Of a stretch of 64,000 nt of DNA, positions 31,425 to 39,900 are shown piece by piece; within the stretch, counting starts at the first letter, position 1, and each line of letters starts with the position of its first letter. The DNA comes from Nonomuraea indica (GTDB taxonomy: Bacteria > Actinomycetota > Actinomycetes > Streptosporangiales > Streptosporangiaceae): contig NZ_KZ559466.1 of assembly GCF_002850745.1 (NCBI RefSeq), forward strand, positions 556,825-620,824, in the 5' to 3' direction. A model generated the notes under the pieces. That model did not search any database, was not told the origin of the DNA, and saw nothing but the letters and a program-made list of their open reading frames with translations. Position numbers and translations under genes: made by a program.

Positions 31425-32068
31425 TCGTGGAACTGAGCCACCGCATCGTGGCGGGGATGGTCACCTACCCCGGCGTGCCGGGGCCCGTGCTGGGCACGCA
31501 CCTGAGCCGGGAGGAGTCACGGCAGGTGTACGCGCCGGGCACGGAGTTCGAGATCGGCACGATCACCCTGGCGGCCAACACCGGCACCTACCTGGACACG
31601 CCCCACCACCGCTACGCGGGCGGCGCCGACCTGTCGCAGGTGCCGATCGACCGGCTCGCCGACCTGCCCGGCCTCGTGGTGCGGGCCACCCGCCGCGACG
31701 GCAGGCGGGTGCTGGTCGACGACCGGCTCGACGTGCGGGGCCGGGCCGTGCTGATCCACACCGGATGGGACCGCCACTTCGGCACCGAGGACTACCTGCG
31801 CGACCATCCCTACCTCGCGCCCGAGTCGGCCCGGCTGCTGGCCGAACTCGGCGCGGCGCTCGTCGGCATCGACTCGCTGAACATCGACGACACGCCGCCG
31901 CGCGGCGAGCGGCCCGCGCACACGATCCTGCTCGCCGCCGGCATCCCGCTGGTCGAGCACCTGACGGGGCTGGCCGCGCTGCCCGACGAGGGCTTCAGGT
32001 TTCACGCCGCCCCGCCGATGGTGGCGGGCATGGGCACCTTCCCCGTGCGGGCGTACGCGGTCGTCTGA
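31421..32068 (+). CDS. Cyclase-family (kynurenine formamidase-like) hydrolase with altered metal motif
   Basis: A 215-residue protein of the cyclase family (PF04199-like), usually metal-dependent amide or lactone hydrolases. The signature HxGTHxDxPxH appears as N53-TGT-Y57-L-D59-TPH-H63: the first two His are Asn and Tyr, while Asp59 and His63 remain. ALVGIDSLNIDD and a C-terminal GMGTFPVRAYAVV are as in the family. It either uses a different metal set or has lost activity; related NTGTYLD variants may be a subfamily. Translation is coupled to the small membrane protein. Confidence 0.8.
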   Translation: MIVELSHRIVAGMVTYPGVPGPVLGTHLSREESRQVYAPGTEFEIGTITLAANTGTYLDTPHHRYAGGADLSQVPIDRLADLPGLVVRATRRDGRRVLVDDRLDVRGRAVLIHTGWDRHFGTEDYLRDHPYLAPESARLLAELGAALVGIDSLNIDDTPPRGERPAHTILLAAGIPLVEHLTGLAALPDEGFRFHAAPPMVAGMGTFPVRAYAVV

Positions 32069-32097
32069 CACCCGCCTCCGGGGATGGTCCTCGAAGG

Positions 32098-32274
32098 TCA
32101 GTCGTCGTCGAGGTCGGCCTCCTCCCACGCCTTGTTGCGCTCGGCCGCCCGCTGCAGGGCGCCGGCGGCCTCCTGCTCGGTCGCATAGGGGCCCATGCGG
32201 TCCTTGTTGGGGCAGCCCTGCTCGGGCTCGACGCGCATGTGCTTGAGGCAGAACCACCACTGGCCATCGCTCAC
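32098..32274 (-). CDS. Conserved 58-residue acidic protein
   Basis: A short intact gene, GTG to TGA, encoding 58 residues: [20 protein letters not shown], then [20 protein letters not shown], ending EEADLDDD. It has one Cys-x11-His-like arrangement and a SPOR-like aromatic pattern (WWFCLKH, GPYAT). Similar small proteins occur widely in actinobacteria without a known role. The -10-like CAGAAT on the minus strand ends 7 bp before the GTG, so it is probably leaderless. It is divergent from map with 32 bp between the starts. Confidence 0.65.
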   Translation of the reverse strand: MSDGQWWFCLKHMRVEPEQGCPNKDRMGPYATEQEAAGALQRAAERNKAWEEADLDDD

Positions 32275-32306
32275 GGGGGCTATTCTGCCCCGTACACTCG
32301 TGTTTC

Positions 32307-33155
32307 ATGACGACACTGCTCCAGCCAGGGCGAGTCTCGCCCATGCGCAAGGTCCCCGCCCACATCGAGCGGCCGGAGTACGTCGGGAAGAAGCGCCCCA
32401 GGACGGGCGAGTCCGACGTCAAGACCCCGGAGACCATCGAGCGGATGCGCGTCGCGGGCAGGATCGCCGGGCAGGCCCTGGAAGAGGTCGGCAGGCACGT
32501 CCGGCCGGGGGTCACCACCGACGAGCTCGACCGGATCGGCCACGAGTTCCTCCTCGACCACGGCGCCTACCCCAGCACGCTGGGCTACAAGGGCTACCCC
32601 AAGTCGCTGTGCACCTCGATCAACGAGGTCATCTGTCACGGCATCCCCGACGACACGGTGCTGCGCGACGGCGACATCGTCAACGTCGACATCACCGCCT
32701 ACATCGGCGGGGTGCACGGCGACACCGACGCGACCTTCCTGGTCGGCGAGGTGGACGAGGAGTCACGGCTGCTGGTGGAGCGCACCCGCGAGGCCATGAT
32801 GCGGGCCATCAAGGCGGTCGCGCCGGGCCGGCAGCTCAACGTGGTGGGCCGGGTCATCGAGGCCTACGCCAAGCGCTTCGGCTACGGGGTGGTGCGCGAC
32901 TTCACCGGGCACGGCATCGGCACAACCTTCCACTCGGGGCTGATGGTGCCGCACTACGACGACCCGTCGCTGGTGGTGGAGCTGGTGCCGGGCATGACGT
33001 TCACGATCGAGCCGATGCTGACGCTCGGCACGATCGAGTACGAGATCTGGCCCGACAGCTGGACGGCCGTCACCAAGGACCGCAAGCGCACCGCCCAGTT
33101 CGAGCACACGATCGTGGTGACCGAGACCGGCAGTGAGATCCTCACCCTGCCGTAG
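32307..33155 (+). CDS. map: Methionine aminopeptidase, type I
   Basis: Removes the initiator methionine from nascent proteins. A 282-residue pita-bread fold with an N-terminal extension of about 40 residues bearing the SH3-partner-like segment PEYVGKK. Metal and catalytic residues are visible: His in NEVICHGIP, Asp in NVDITAY and HGDTDATF, His in [11 protein letters not shown], Glu in FTIEPM and Glu in QFEHTIVV. Length and N-terminal tail fit the actinobacterial MapB-like form. The gene is intact. Confidence 0.95.
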   Translation: MTTLLQPGRVSPMRKVPAHIERPEYVGKKRPRTGESDVKTPETIERMRVAGRIAGQALEEVGRHVRPGVTTDELDRIGHEFLLDHGAYPSTLGYKGYPKSLCTSINEVICHGIPDDTVLRDGDIVNVDITAYIGGVHGDTDATFLVGEVDEESRLLVERTREAMMRAIKAVAPGRQLNVVGRVIEAYAKRFGYGVVRDFTGHGIGTTFHSGLMVPHYDDPSLVVELVPGMTFTIEPMLTLGTIEYEIWPDSWTAVTKDRKRTAQFEHTIVVTETGSEILTLP

Positions 33156-33175
33156 GCGTCACCCCCGGCCGGTCA

Positions 33176-33562
33176 TCACCGCCTGGGCACCACTCCGGTC
33201 ACGGTGGTGCCCTCGCCGAGCACACTGTTGACGGACAGGCTGCCGCCGGCTGCGGCGAAGGCGGTCCGCATCCGCTCGATGCCCGGCCCCGTCCGGGCCG
33301 GGTCGAACCCGCGGCCGTGGTCGCTCACCGTCATGCGCAGCCCGCCGCGGCCGACGGTCACCGCGATCGACACGATGCTCGCGCCGCTGTGGTGCTCGAC
33401 GTTGGCCAGGGCCTCGTCCAGCGCGGCGAGCACGGCCCGGGCGATGGGCGCCGGCGCGTCGGAGGAGGGCAACGCCCAGATCTCGACGCGGACACCGGTG
33501 CGCCGCGACCACTCGGCGAGCCTGCTCTCGAGCGTCTCGGCGAGGCTTCCCCCCTCGCGCAT
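33176..33562 (-). CDS. Stand-alone GHKL ATPase domain (histidine-kinase C-terminus)
   Basis: About 128 residues carrying only a HATPase_c domain. The N-box is LDEALANVEHHSG, the G1 box VSDHGRGFD, the G2-like region GPGIERMRTAFAAAGG, and the tail GEGTTVTGVVP. It lacks the DHp domain with phospho-His, any sensor, and a partner regulator, so it cannot act as a normal kinase alone. ATG 33562 has a GGAAGAG site; a TTG at 33580 would add six residues. It could be a conserved orphan ATP-binding regulator or the remains of a NarX-like kinase. Confidence 0.7.
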   Translation of the reverse strand: MREGGSLAETLESRLAEWSRRTGVRVEIWALPSSDAPAPIARAVLAALDEALANVEHHSGASIVSIAVTVGRGGLRMTVSDHGRGFDPARTGPGIERMRTAFAAAGGSLSVNSVLGEGTTVTGVVPRR

Positions 33563-33645
33563 GCGGGTCTCTTCCGCCAACTGATCTCGCCTTTCCGGGC
33601 ACCACGGATCTCCGTCGGCTCCCCCCGCCGGCGGTCCCCGCCCGA

Positions 33646-33680
33646 GGTGCGCGCGACCCCCCTACGGTCCTGCGCGCACC
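33646..33680 (-). terminator. Hairpin downstream of the copper operon
   Basis: GGTGCGCGC (33646-33654) pairs with GCGCGCACC (33672-33680), a 9-bp perfect stem. It lies about 93 bp beyond the copD-ctaG stop in the minus direction. Nothing else is recognisable in the 210-bp gap. Confidence 0.4.
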
Positions 33681-33772
33681 ACTGCGGAGGTGATGCCCTT
33701 CTCCCCTTGCGGCAAGGCTACCCGTCCGGTTCGGGCCATGCTGCGAGAAGATAGATTGCCGTGGCCTGACAG

Positions 33773-35788
33773 CTACTCGCCCTTGTCGGCGGCCCTGTCA
33801 ACGCCTCTGTCGGCGCCTCTGTCGGCGCGGTCCAGCCGGGCCAGGTAGGCGTTGTAGCTGTCCAGCTCGCTGTCGCCCCCGCCGCCGCGATCGGCCTTGC
33901 GGTCGTCGCGCCGGGCCTTGCGGTCCTCGTCCTGGTACCACTGCACGGCGATGGCCAGCAGCACCATCAGCGTCGGGATCTCACCGAATCCCCAGGCGAT
34001 CGCGCCGCCGTTCTGCTGCTCCTCCAGCAGCGGGCCGCCCCAGGTGCGGCCGAGCTGGTCGTAGTACACGGAGGCGATGACGCTGCCGGTCATCATGAGC
34101 GCGACGCCGAAGAAGGCGTGGAACGGCATGGTGACGAAAAGGGTCAGCAGTTTGCCCACGTACGGCAGGCGGTGCGGTGCCGGGTCCACTCCGATGATCA
34201 CCCAGAAGAACAGCGTGCCGCTGATGAGGAAGTGCAACGTCATCCAGATGTGGCCGAGGTGCTCCTGCATGGCCTCGGCGTACAGCGGTGTGAAGTACAG
34301 CGCGTACGTCGACGAGATGAAGATCGCGGTCGCGATGGCGGGATGGCCGACGATCCGGGCGAACCGGCTGTGCAGGATGGTCGTCAGCCACTCACGCGGC
34401 CCGCGGTCGCCGCGCCGGGCCGCGGGCTTCAGCGCGCGCAGCGCGAGGGTGACCGGGCCGCCCAGCACCAGCAGGATCGGAACGACCATGGACAAGGTCA
34501 TGTGCTCGATCATGTGGACGTCGAACATGACCTTCGCGTAGCGGGCAAGGCCGCTCTGCGTGGCGAAGACGAGGATGACCACGCCGGCGAACCAGGAGGC
34601 GGTGCGACCCCACGACCAGGCGTCGCCACGGCGCCTGAGTCTGACCACCCCGGCCCCGTAGAGGCCGCCGAGCAGGACGGCGACGACCGCGAAGAACAGG
34701 TCGAGCCACCACAGGGAGAAGATGTTGGCCAGCGAGATCGGCGGCGGCATCGGGTAGCCGAGCAACTCGAAGGCACGGTCGGCGGGGATGCTGGAGGGCG
34801 GCGGCTCCGTGCGCGACAGCGCGACGGCCAGGCCGACGGTGGCGACCATGAGCAGCGCCTCACCGCCCGCCAGCCGGGCGAACGAGCCCGGCGAGCCCTT
34901 CGCCAGGGCGCCGATCGTGCGCTCGCGGTGCCACCAGCCGGCGTAGCCGAGCAGCACGAAGGCGATGATCTTGGCCACGACGAGCACGCCGTAGGCCGAC
35001 GTCCACAGGTCGGAGAACGAGGTCAGCCTGGCCAGCACGCTGAACACGCCCGAGGCGCCCACTCCCACATAGCACCACAGGGCGAGGCGGGAGAAGCGGG
35101 CGGCGGCGATGTCGAGCTGCGGCGCGCCGCGTACGGCGTGCAGCGCCAGCACGACGAGCCCGCCGACCCACAGGGCCAGCGTCACCACGTGCAGCGACAC
35201 GGCGTCGGTGGCGAGCCCGTGGTTGGGCGAGGAGGAGGCGTGCCCGGTCAAGGTGGGCGGCAGCAGCGTCACCACGGAGAACCCCAGCAGCCCGAGCGCC
35301 GCGCCCGCCGTGATGGCGCCGCGTGCGAACAGCGCGATCGCCAGGCCGAACAGGACCACGAGCGTCAGGGCGATGCCCTGCTCGGTCTGCGTGGCATAGC
35401 TGTTGAGGTAGGCGCCGTTGAGCAGCACCTCGGTGACCGGGACGGCGACGGTGTCGGCCACACCGAAGATCAACGTCGCGAACGCCGCGACCGACCAGGC
35501 GAGGGCCGTCCAGGACGCCGCCCGGACGTAGCCGGTCGCGCTCTTGCCGAGCACGCCCTTGTCCCCGGGCAGCAGGATGGCGGCCGTGGTCAGCAGGCCG
35601 ACGGTGAGCATGCCGGCCATGTTCATGCCGAGCCTGGACAGCGGCAGGCCCCAGCGGGTCACCACGCCGGCGTCGGGCAGTCCGGGGATGATGCGGGGGA
35701 AGGCCGCGCCACCGGCGATCATGGCGAGGACCAGGCCGGCGATCGCGGCTCCGGCCGCGGCGAGCGCCAGACGCGCGGCCCTCGTCAC
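33773..35788 (-). CDS. CopD-CtaG fusion: copper import/cytochrome oxidase assembly membrane protein
   Basis: A 671-residue protein with about 14 helices. Residues 1-320 resemble CopD/YcnJ copper-uptake permeases (HASSSPNHGLATDAVSLHVV, ALWVGGLVVLALHAV). Residues 335-625 are a CtaG/caa3-type oxidase assembly domain (FDVHMIEHMTLSMVVPILLVLGG, LHFLISGTLFFW). The charged tail is low-complexity (RADRGADRGVDRAADKGE). The fusion is common in actinobacteria. It is coupled to copC by GTGA overlap, indicating delivery of copper to the respiratory oxidase. Confidence 0.9.
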   Translation of the reverse strand: MTRAARLALAAAGAAIAGLVLAMIAGGAAFPRIIPGLPDAGVVTRWGLPLSRLGMNMAGMLTVGLLTTAAILLPGDKGVLGKSATGYVRAASWTALAWSVAAFATLIFGVADTVAVPVTEVLLNGAYLNSYATQTEQGIALTLVVLFGLAIALFARGAITAGAALGLLGFSVVTLLPPTLTGHASSSPNHGLATDAVSLHVVTLALWVGGLVVLALHAVRGAPQLDIAAARFSRLALWCYVGVGASGVFSVLARLTSFSDLWTSAYGVLVVAKIIAFVLLGYAGWWHRERTIGALAKGSPGSFARLAGGEALLMVATVGLAVALSRTEPPPSSIPADRAFELLGYPMPPPISLANIFSLWWLDLFFAVVAVLLGGLYGAGVVRLRRRGDAWSWGRTASWFAGVVILVFATQSGLARYAKVMFDVHMIEHMTLSMVVPILLVLGGPVTLALRALKPAARRGDRGPREWLTTILHSRFARIVGHPAIATAIFISSTYALYFTPLYAEAMQEHLGHIWMTLHFLISGTLFFWVIIGVDPAPHRLPYVGKLLTLFVTMPFHAFFGVALMMTGSVIASVYYDQLGRTWGGPLLEEQQNGGAIAWGFGEIPTLMVLLAIAVQWYQDEDRKARRDDRKADRGGGGDSELDSYNAYLARLDRADRGADRGVDRAADKGE

Positions 35789-36393
35789 GTACGCTTCTTT
35801 CGCACGCTGAGCACGAGGCCGATGCCGATGCCCGCCAGGGCGCCGACGACCACGAGCAGCCAGACGGGGAAACTCGCTCCGGCGCCCGACTCCTGCGCCG
35901 CCGGTGCCGTCGCGGCGGCCGTACCACCCTGCGCAGCCGGCTCGCCGGTGGCGGGTTCGCCGGTGGGCTCAGGGCTGGGCGGCGCGCTGTCCACGGCGGA
36001 CGAGGTTTCCGACGGAGCCGCGGACGGGGTGGCGCCCTTGACGGTGAACGGGATCTCGCCCTCGATCGGGTGACCGTCGGAGGAGACGACCCGGTAGGCG
36101 ATGGTGTACCTGCCGTCGGGCAGCGCGCCCTTGAGCTCCTGCGTCACCTCACGCTCGTCGAGCTCCGGCTTGCCGAGCTGGTGCTGCTCGTCTCCGGGGC
36201 CGTGCACGACCACGACCGGCATGCGGACCCGGGAGGTGAACTCCAGGGTCACCTTCTCCACGGTCTTGACGGTGGAGCCCTTGGCCGGGTCGCTGCTCTT
36301 GAGCGAGTCGTGTGCGAGGGCCGGCCCGGCCGTGCCGAGCAGGAACAGGGCGGCGAGGATCGCGGTGATCGCCGCGAGAGGGGATCTCTTCAT
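35785..36393 (-). CDS. copC: CopC-type extracellular copper-binding protein
   Basis: 202 residues: signal peptide ending GPALA-H (about 27), so the mature protein begins with the conserved copper-ligand His. An immunoglobulin-like CopC domain spans 28-125 (LKSSDPAKGSTVKTVEKVTLEF, SSDGHPIEGEIPFTV). A Pro/Ser/Thr/Ala-rich stalk follows, then a C-terminal membrane anchor (VWLLVVVGALAGIGIGLVLSV) and an RKKRT tail. It hands copper to CopD-CtaG, with which it overlaps by 4 bp. ATG 36393. Confidence 0.9.
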   Translation of the reverse strand: MKRSPLAAITAILAALFLLGTAGPALAHDSLKSSDPAKGSTVKTVEKVTLEFTSRVRMPVVVVHGPGDEQHQLGKPELDEREVTQELKGALPDGRYTIAYRVVSSDGHPIEGEIPFTVKGATPSAAPSETSSAVDSAPPSPEPTGEPATGEPAAQGGTAAATAPAAQESGAGASFPVWLLVVVGALAGIGIGLVLSVRKKRT

Positions 36394-36437
36394 GACACCC
36401 TCAAGGCTACCCACGCCACCGCCCGGTCCCTCCCCCG

Positions 36438-37721
36438 CTACAGCCCCACGCAGGCGAGCGCGCGCTGGTAGGCCTCCGCGGCGCCGTGGGCGTCGCCGAG
36501 CTGCTCCATCGTCTCGGCCGCGGCGTACCAGGTGCCGGCGACGCGGCGGGAGTCGGGCAGCGGGGCCAGCCAGTCGCGTACGGCGGCGAGCTCGTTCTCG
36601 GCCTCGGCCGTCCTGCCGAGACCGCCGTAGGCGCGGCTCAGCAGCAGGTGGGCCTCGGCCTCCAAGGCGCGGGCGGTGGTGGGCAGCATCGCCTGGCCGG
36701 CTCGGCCGTGGGCGACGGCCTGCTCCAGGTTTCCGGCGGTGATCTCGGCGCGGGCCAGTTCGACCTGCGTGTTGGCCCGGTCGAGCGTGCTCGCGGAGGT
36801 CTGCGCGAGCTCCTCGTCGGCGCGCAGCAGCAGGCCGCGCACCTCGTCGACGGCGTCGGAGCGGATGCGCAGCTTCAGCGTGGCGTACGCCACGCGGGTG
36901 CGGGCCAGGCTGCGGGGCGTGCCGGTCTCGGACTGGATGGCCAGGGCGCGCTGGGCGAAGGCCAGCGACTCCTCGCCGTGACCGGTGCTCTCGGCCACGA
37001 TCGCGGCGTTCCAGCAGGCGGCGACGATGGCGCGGGGTGTGCCGAGCATGTCGGCGGCGTTGAGCAGCTCGGCGGCGAACTGGCGGGCGCGCAGCAGGTC
37101 GCCGCTGTGGAGGTAGGCCGTCAGCAGGGTGGCGCCCAGCTCGACCATGCCGTCGTTCCAGGCGGGGCGGGCCGATTCGCCGAGGACCGCCTCGCCCACC
37201 TGGATGGCCTCGCTCAGCCGGTCGCTCTGCCGGTAGACCCGGCACAGCACGATGGCGATCTCGATGCGGCGGTCGAGGCTCACCTCCTCGTCCTGCAGCC
37301 GGCGGAGCATGGAGATCGCCTGGTCGAGCTCTCCGCACGCCTCCAGAGCCAGCGCGAGCCCGTACTGCGTGTCCTGACGCAGCGAGGTGAGACCTGCCAG
37401 GTTGTGGTTGGCCAGCAGCTCGGCGAACCGGGTGCGAGCCTCCTGCACCTCACCGTTCTCGAGGGCCATCCTCGCGTAGCCGAGCGAGAGCTCGATGTCC
37501 TCCATCTGCTCGGCCGTCACACCGTTGAGGAGGTAGGACAGCGAGCAGTCGAGCTTCTGCGCCAGAAGTTCGAGAACGGCCGGAGTCGGGGTACGCTTAC
37601 CACTCTCGATCAAGGAGACGTAGCTGTCCGACAGCTCCGGGTGCGCGAGTTGTGCCTGCGACAGGCCCCGTTGCCGCCGCACGGTCTTGATGCGGAGTCC
37701 GATCAGGTCAGATGTGGTCAC
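36438..37721 (-). CDS. XRE-TPR regulator, candidate peptide-pheromone receptor
   Basis: A 427-residue cytosolic regulator. An XRE helix-turn-helix spans about 5-65 (LRIKTVRRQRGLSQAQLA, SDSYVSLIESGKRTPTPAVL). The remainder is about eight TPR-like helical pairs (for example LALALEACGELDQAISMLRR, DRLSEAIQVGEAVLGE, TAEAENELAAVRDWL). This is the architecture of RRNPP-type receptors that bind re-imported signal peptides, though many actinobacterial XRE-TPR proteins have no known ligand. The GTG start at 37721 follows GGGAGCGGGA. A 49-codon secreted-peptide gene lies 57 bp away on the opposite strand. Confidence 0.8.
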   Translation of the reverse strand: MTTSDLIGLRIKTVRRQRGLSQAQLAHPELSDSYVSLIESGKRTPTPAVLELLAQKLDCSLSYLLNGVTAEQMEDIELSLGYARMALENGEVQEARTRFAELLANHNLAGLTSLRQDTQYGLALALEACGELDQAISMLRRLQDEEVSLDRRIEIAIVLCRVYRQSDRLSEAIQVGEAVLGESARPAWNDGMVELGATLLTAYLHSGDLLRARQFAAELLNAADMLGTPRAIVAACWNAAIVAESTGHGEESLAFAQRALAIQSETGTPRSLARTRVAYATLKLRIRSDAVDEVRGLLLRADEELAQTSASTLDRANTQVELARAEITAGNLEQAVAHGRAGQAMLPTTARALEAEAHLLLSRAYGGLGRTAEAENELAAVRDWLAPLPDSRRVAGTWYAAAETMEQLGDAHGAAEAYQRALACVGL

Positions 37722-37778
37722 AGGTCCCGCTCCCTGAGATGATGATGGCCGAGCAACCCATAGGCGAGGGAGAACCCC

Positions 37779-37928
37779 ATGCGCACGCGCATTGCCCTGT
37801 CCGTACTCGTGGCGTTGGTGACGGCAGGTGTCACCGTCGCAGGCAATGCTACGGCGGCAGCAGCCGACTCGTCTGCATCCGCGTCGAATGTCATCATGGC
37901 CACCTACGAGGTTCCCAGCTGCTGCTGA
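37779..37928 (+). CDS. Small secreted peptide, candidate signal for the XRE-TPR regulator
   Basis: 49 codons, ATG to TGA, with an excellent GAGGGAGA site 5-6 bp upstream. It starts MRTRIALSVLVALVTAGV, a basic N-region and hydrophobic core, and continues through GNATAAAA, a probable signal-peptidase region near residue 28. The mature part is about 20 residues ending VIMATYEVPSCC, with a terminal Cys-Cys. Codons are richer in A/T at third positions (GCA, GTA, TCT, GCT, GTT) than in neighbours. It is divergent from the XRE-TPR gene, as in pheromone/receptor cassettes. No homologue is recognised. It is shorter than usual gene-calling limits. Confidence 0.65.
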   Translation: MRTRIALSVLVALVTAGVTVAGNATAAAADSSASASNVIMATYEVPSCC

Positions 37929-38007
37929 CCGTCGTTCCCGGGCCGGTGCCGCCTTCCGCACACCACGGCGGCATCGGCGCGTGAGCTCGTGGCACGGCCA
38001 TCTCCCC

Positions 38008-39807
38008 TCACCCGGCCCGCAGGGCCAGGAAGAAGTCGACCCGGTCCGCCATGGCCGACAGGTCGCGGCCGGTCAGCTCCTCGACCCGCCTGATCCGATA
38101 GCGCACCGTGTTGACGTGCACGTGCAGCAGCGCCGCGCAGGTGTTCCACGAGCCCGCGCAGTCGAGATACGTGGCCAGTGTCCGCACCAGGTCCGACTGG
38201 TGGCGCCGGTCGTAGTCGAGCAGCGGCTCCAGCGTCCGACCGGCGAACGAGCGGCGCACGTCGCCGGGCACCGTGGCGAGCAGCAGCGCGTGCGTGTAGA
38301 TCTCGTCGCTGGTGACCACCAGCTCCGCACCGCCCGGCCCGCCCGCCGCCGTCACGCCGCCCGCGCTTCCCGAACCGCCCGCCGCCGTCACGCCGCCCGC
38401 CCCGCCCGCGCTCGCCGGCCTGCCCGCCGCCGTCACGCCGTCCACCCCGCCCGCGCTTCCCGGCCTGCTCGCCGCGTCGGCGCGGGCCTCGGCCAGCCGC
38501 CTGGCGTGGCCGGCCTCCTCGATCCCGCCCCTGAGCGCGGCCGCTCCGGTCAGCGCGCCGCTGAGCCCGGCGAGCAGCCGCGTGCCCGGCAGTGCCGCCA
38601 GCGTCCCGGCTCCCCGCCGCAACCGCCGGGCGAGTTCCCCCACGGTCTGCCCGCGCAGCGGCACCAGCGCCACCGCGGCGTCCGCGCGCGCCGCCGCCAC
38701 GACCTCGCGGTCCAGCAGCTCCTCCAGCACCTGCCCGCCCACCGTCGCCAGGTCGCCCACCGCCGCGAGGTCCGCCCCGCTTGTCGCGGAGGCACCCGGC
38801 CGGACACCGCCCGGCCCGCTCGTCGCGGGGGCACCCCACCCGATGGCGCCCGGCCCGACACCGTCCGGCCCGGTGGCGCCCGGGGCGGCGGCCGGTCCCG
38901 GGGCGGCGGGCCCGCGCGCCTGCGGGGACCCCGACAGGGTGGCGCTCACGACCGCGTACGGCTCGGCGGCGTCGATGCCGCAGGTGCGCAGCCGGGCGTT
39001 CAGCTCGGCCGGGTCGGTGTCCGCGAGCGCGGCCGTGACGAGCTCGCCCGCCAGCCGCCGCTCCACCCGGCGGCCCTCCTCCATCCGGCTGCGTTCGAGC
39101 GTCACGCAGGCGGCCAGCTCGTAGCCGAGGTCGGCCCGGTCCATCAGGTCGCCGTCGCAGGCCAGCACCCAGCCGGCGGCGCGGGGGCCGCGGCCGACGC
39201 CGAACAGCGTGTGCCGGCCGGCCCGGCAGGGCAGCCGGGCGGCGGTCAGGTAGGCGCGGGCCAGCCGTTCGGGCTCGTCGGCCGAGCCCGCGATCATCCG
39301 GCCGGTGGCCGACAGCACCGCGCCCGTGACGCCCAGCTCGGCGGCGGTCGTCGCGAAGAGTTCCGGCAGGCCGCCGCCCTCGGCGACCGCGGCGACGAGC
39401 CGGCGGTGGCGGCCGAGCGCGTCGCGGACGTCGCCCGGCAGGCGTCCGGCCGGGCCGCGGGCGGCCAGGTCGGCGAGCGTGCGGAAGGACACCTCGGTGG
39501 GCACCTCCAGCAGGGTGATCCCGGCGCCGGCGCAGGCGGCCACCAGGTCGTCGGGGACGTGCCCGAGCCAGGCCTGGCCGGCGCCGAGGGCGGACACGCC
39601 GGCCGCGGCGAGCGCGGCGACGAAGGCGGCCGAGTCGGCGGGCCCGTGCCACCACAGCAGCCCGGTCAGCACCAGTTCGCCGCCTGACAGGTAGCGTCCG
39701 GGGTCGGGCAGGTCGGTGATGTGGACGGTGTCGAACTCCCGGCCGGGGTCGCCGCCGAGCAGCCGCAGGCCGAGTTCGCCGACGGCCAGCAGGTCACTGA
39801 TGCGCAC
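38008..39807 (-). CDS. PucR-family transcriptional regulator
   Basis: A 599-residue activator-type regulator of purine or related catabolism. N-terminal PucR domain at 1-120 (RISDLLAVGELGLRLLGG, LTGLLWWHGPADSAAF), a CdaR-like GGDEF-related middle, and a C-terminal HTH (NTCAALLHVHVNTVRYRIRRVEELTG). Two low-complexity insertions split the middle: about 325-380 (Gly/Pro/Ala) and about 445-495 (AGGVTAAGG repeats). The GTG at 39807 follows TATATT by 7 bp, suggesting a leaderless mRNA. It is divergent from the xanthine dehydrogenase subunit gene, its likely target. Confidence 0.85.
   Translation of the reverse strand: MRISDLLAVGELGLRLLGGDPGREFDTVHITDLPDPGRYLSGGELVLTGLLWWHGPADSAAFVAALAAAGVSALGAGQAWLGHVPDDLVAACAGAGITLLEVPTEVSFRTLADLAARGPAGRLPGDVRDALGRHRRLVAAVAEGGGLPELFATTAAELGVTGAVLSATGRMIAGSADEPERLARAYLTAARLPCRAGRHTLFGVGRGPRAAGWVLACDGDLMDRADLGYELAACVTLERSRMEEGRRVERRLAGELVTAALADTDPAELNARLRTCGIDAAEPYAVVSATLSGSPQARGPAAPGPAAAPGATGPDGVGPGAIGWGAPATSGPGGVRPGASATSGADLAAVGDLATVGGQVLEELLDREVVAAARADAAVALVPLRGQTVGELARRLRRGAGTLAALPGTRLLAGLSGALTGAAALRGGIEEAGHARRLAEARADAASRPGSAGGVDGVTAAGRPASAGGAGGVTAAGGSGSAGGVTAAGGPGGAELVVTSDEIYTHALLLATVPGDVRRSFAGRTLEPLLDYDRRHQSDLVRTLATYLDCAGSWNTCAALLHVHVNTVRYRIRRVEELTGRDLSAMADRVDFFLALRAG
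38337..38470. repeat. Tandem repeat in pucR
   Basis: Three to four imperfect copies of a unit containing CGCCGCCGTCACGCC, encoding GGVTAAGG blocks on the minus strand. It lies in frame between the GGDEF-like middle and the C-terminal HTH. Confidence 0.7.
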
Positions 39808-39814
39808 TTGGAGG

Positions 39815-39820
39815 AATATA
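39815..39820 (-). promoter_or_regulatory. -10 element of leaderless pucR transcript
   Basis: TATATT on the minus strand, ending 7 bp before the GTG at 39807. There is no ribosome site in the intervening bases. Confidence 0.45.
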
Positions 39821-39900
39821 CAAGTTCGTAGGTGGACTGCGGACGGTGATTTCACTTCTCGCGCATAGGAGGGCTCCGGCGGCGGTGCTCTACTCGAAGG

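Noticed and set aside
37730-37772. CTCCCT...AGGGAG inverted repeat between the XRE-TPR gene and the small peptide
   Set aside because: The two arms are the ribosome binding sites of the two divergent genes, so the symmetry is expected and not evidence of an operator.
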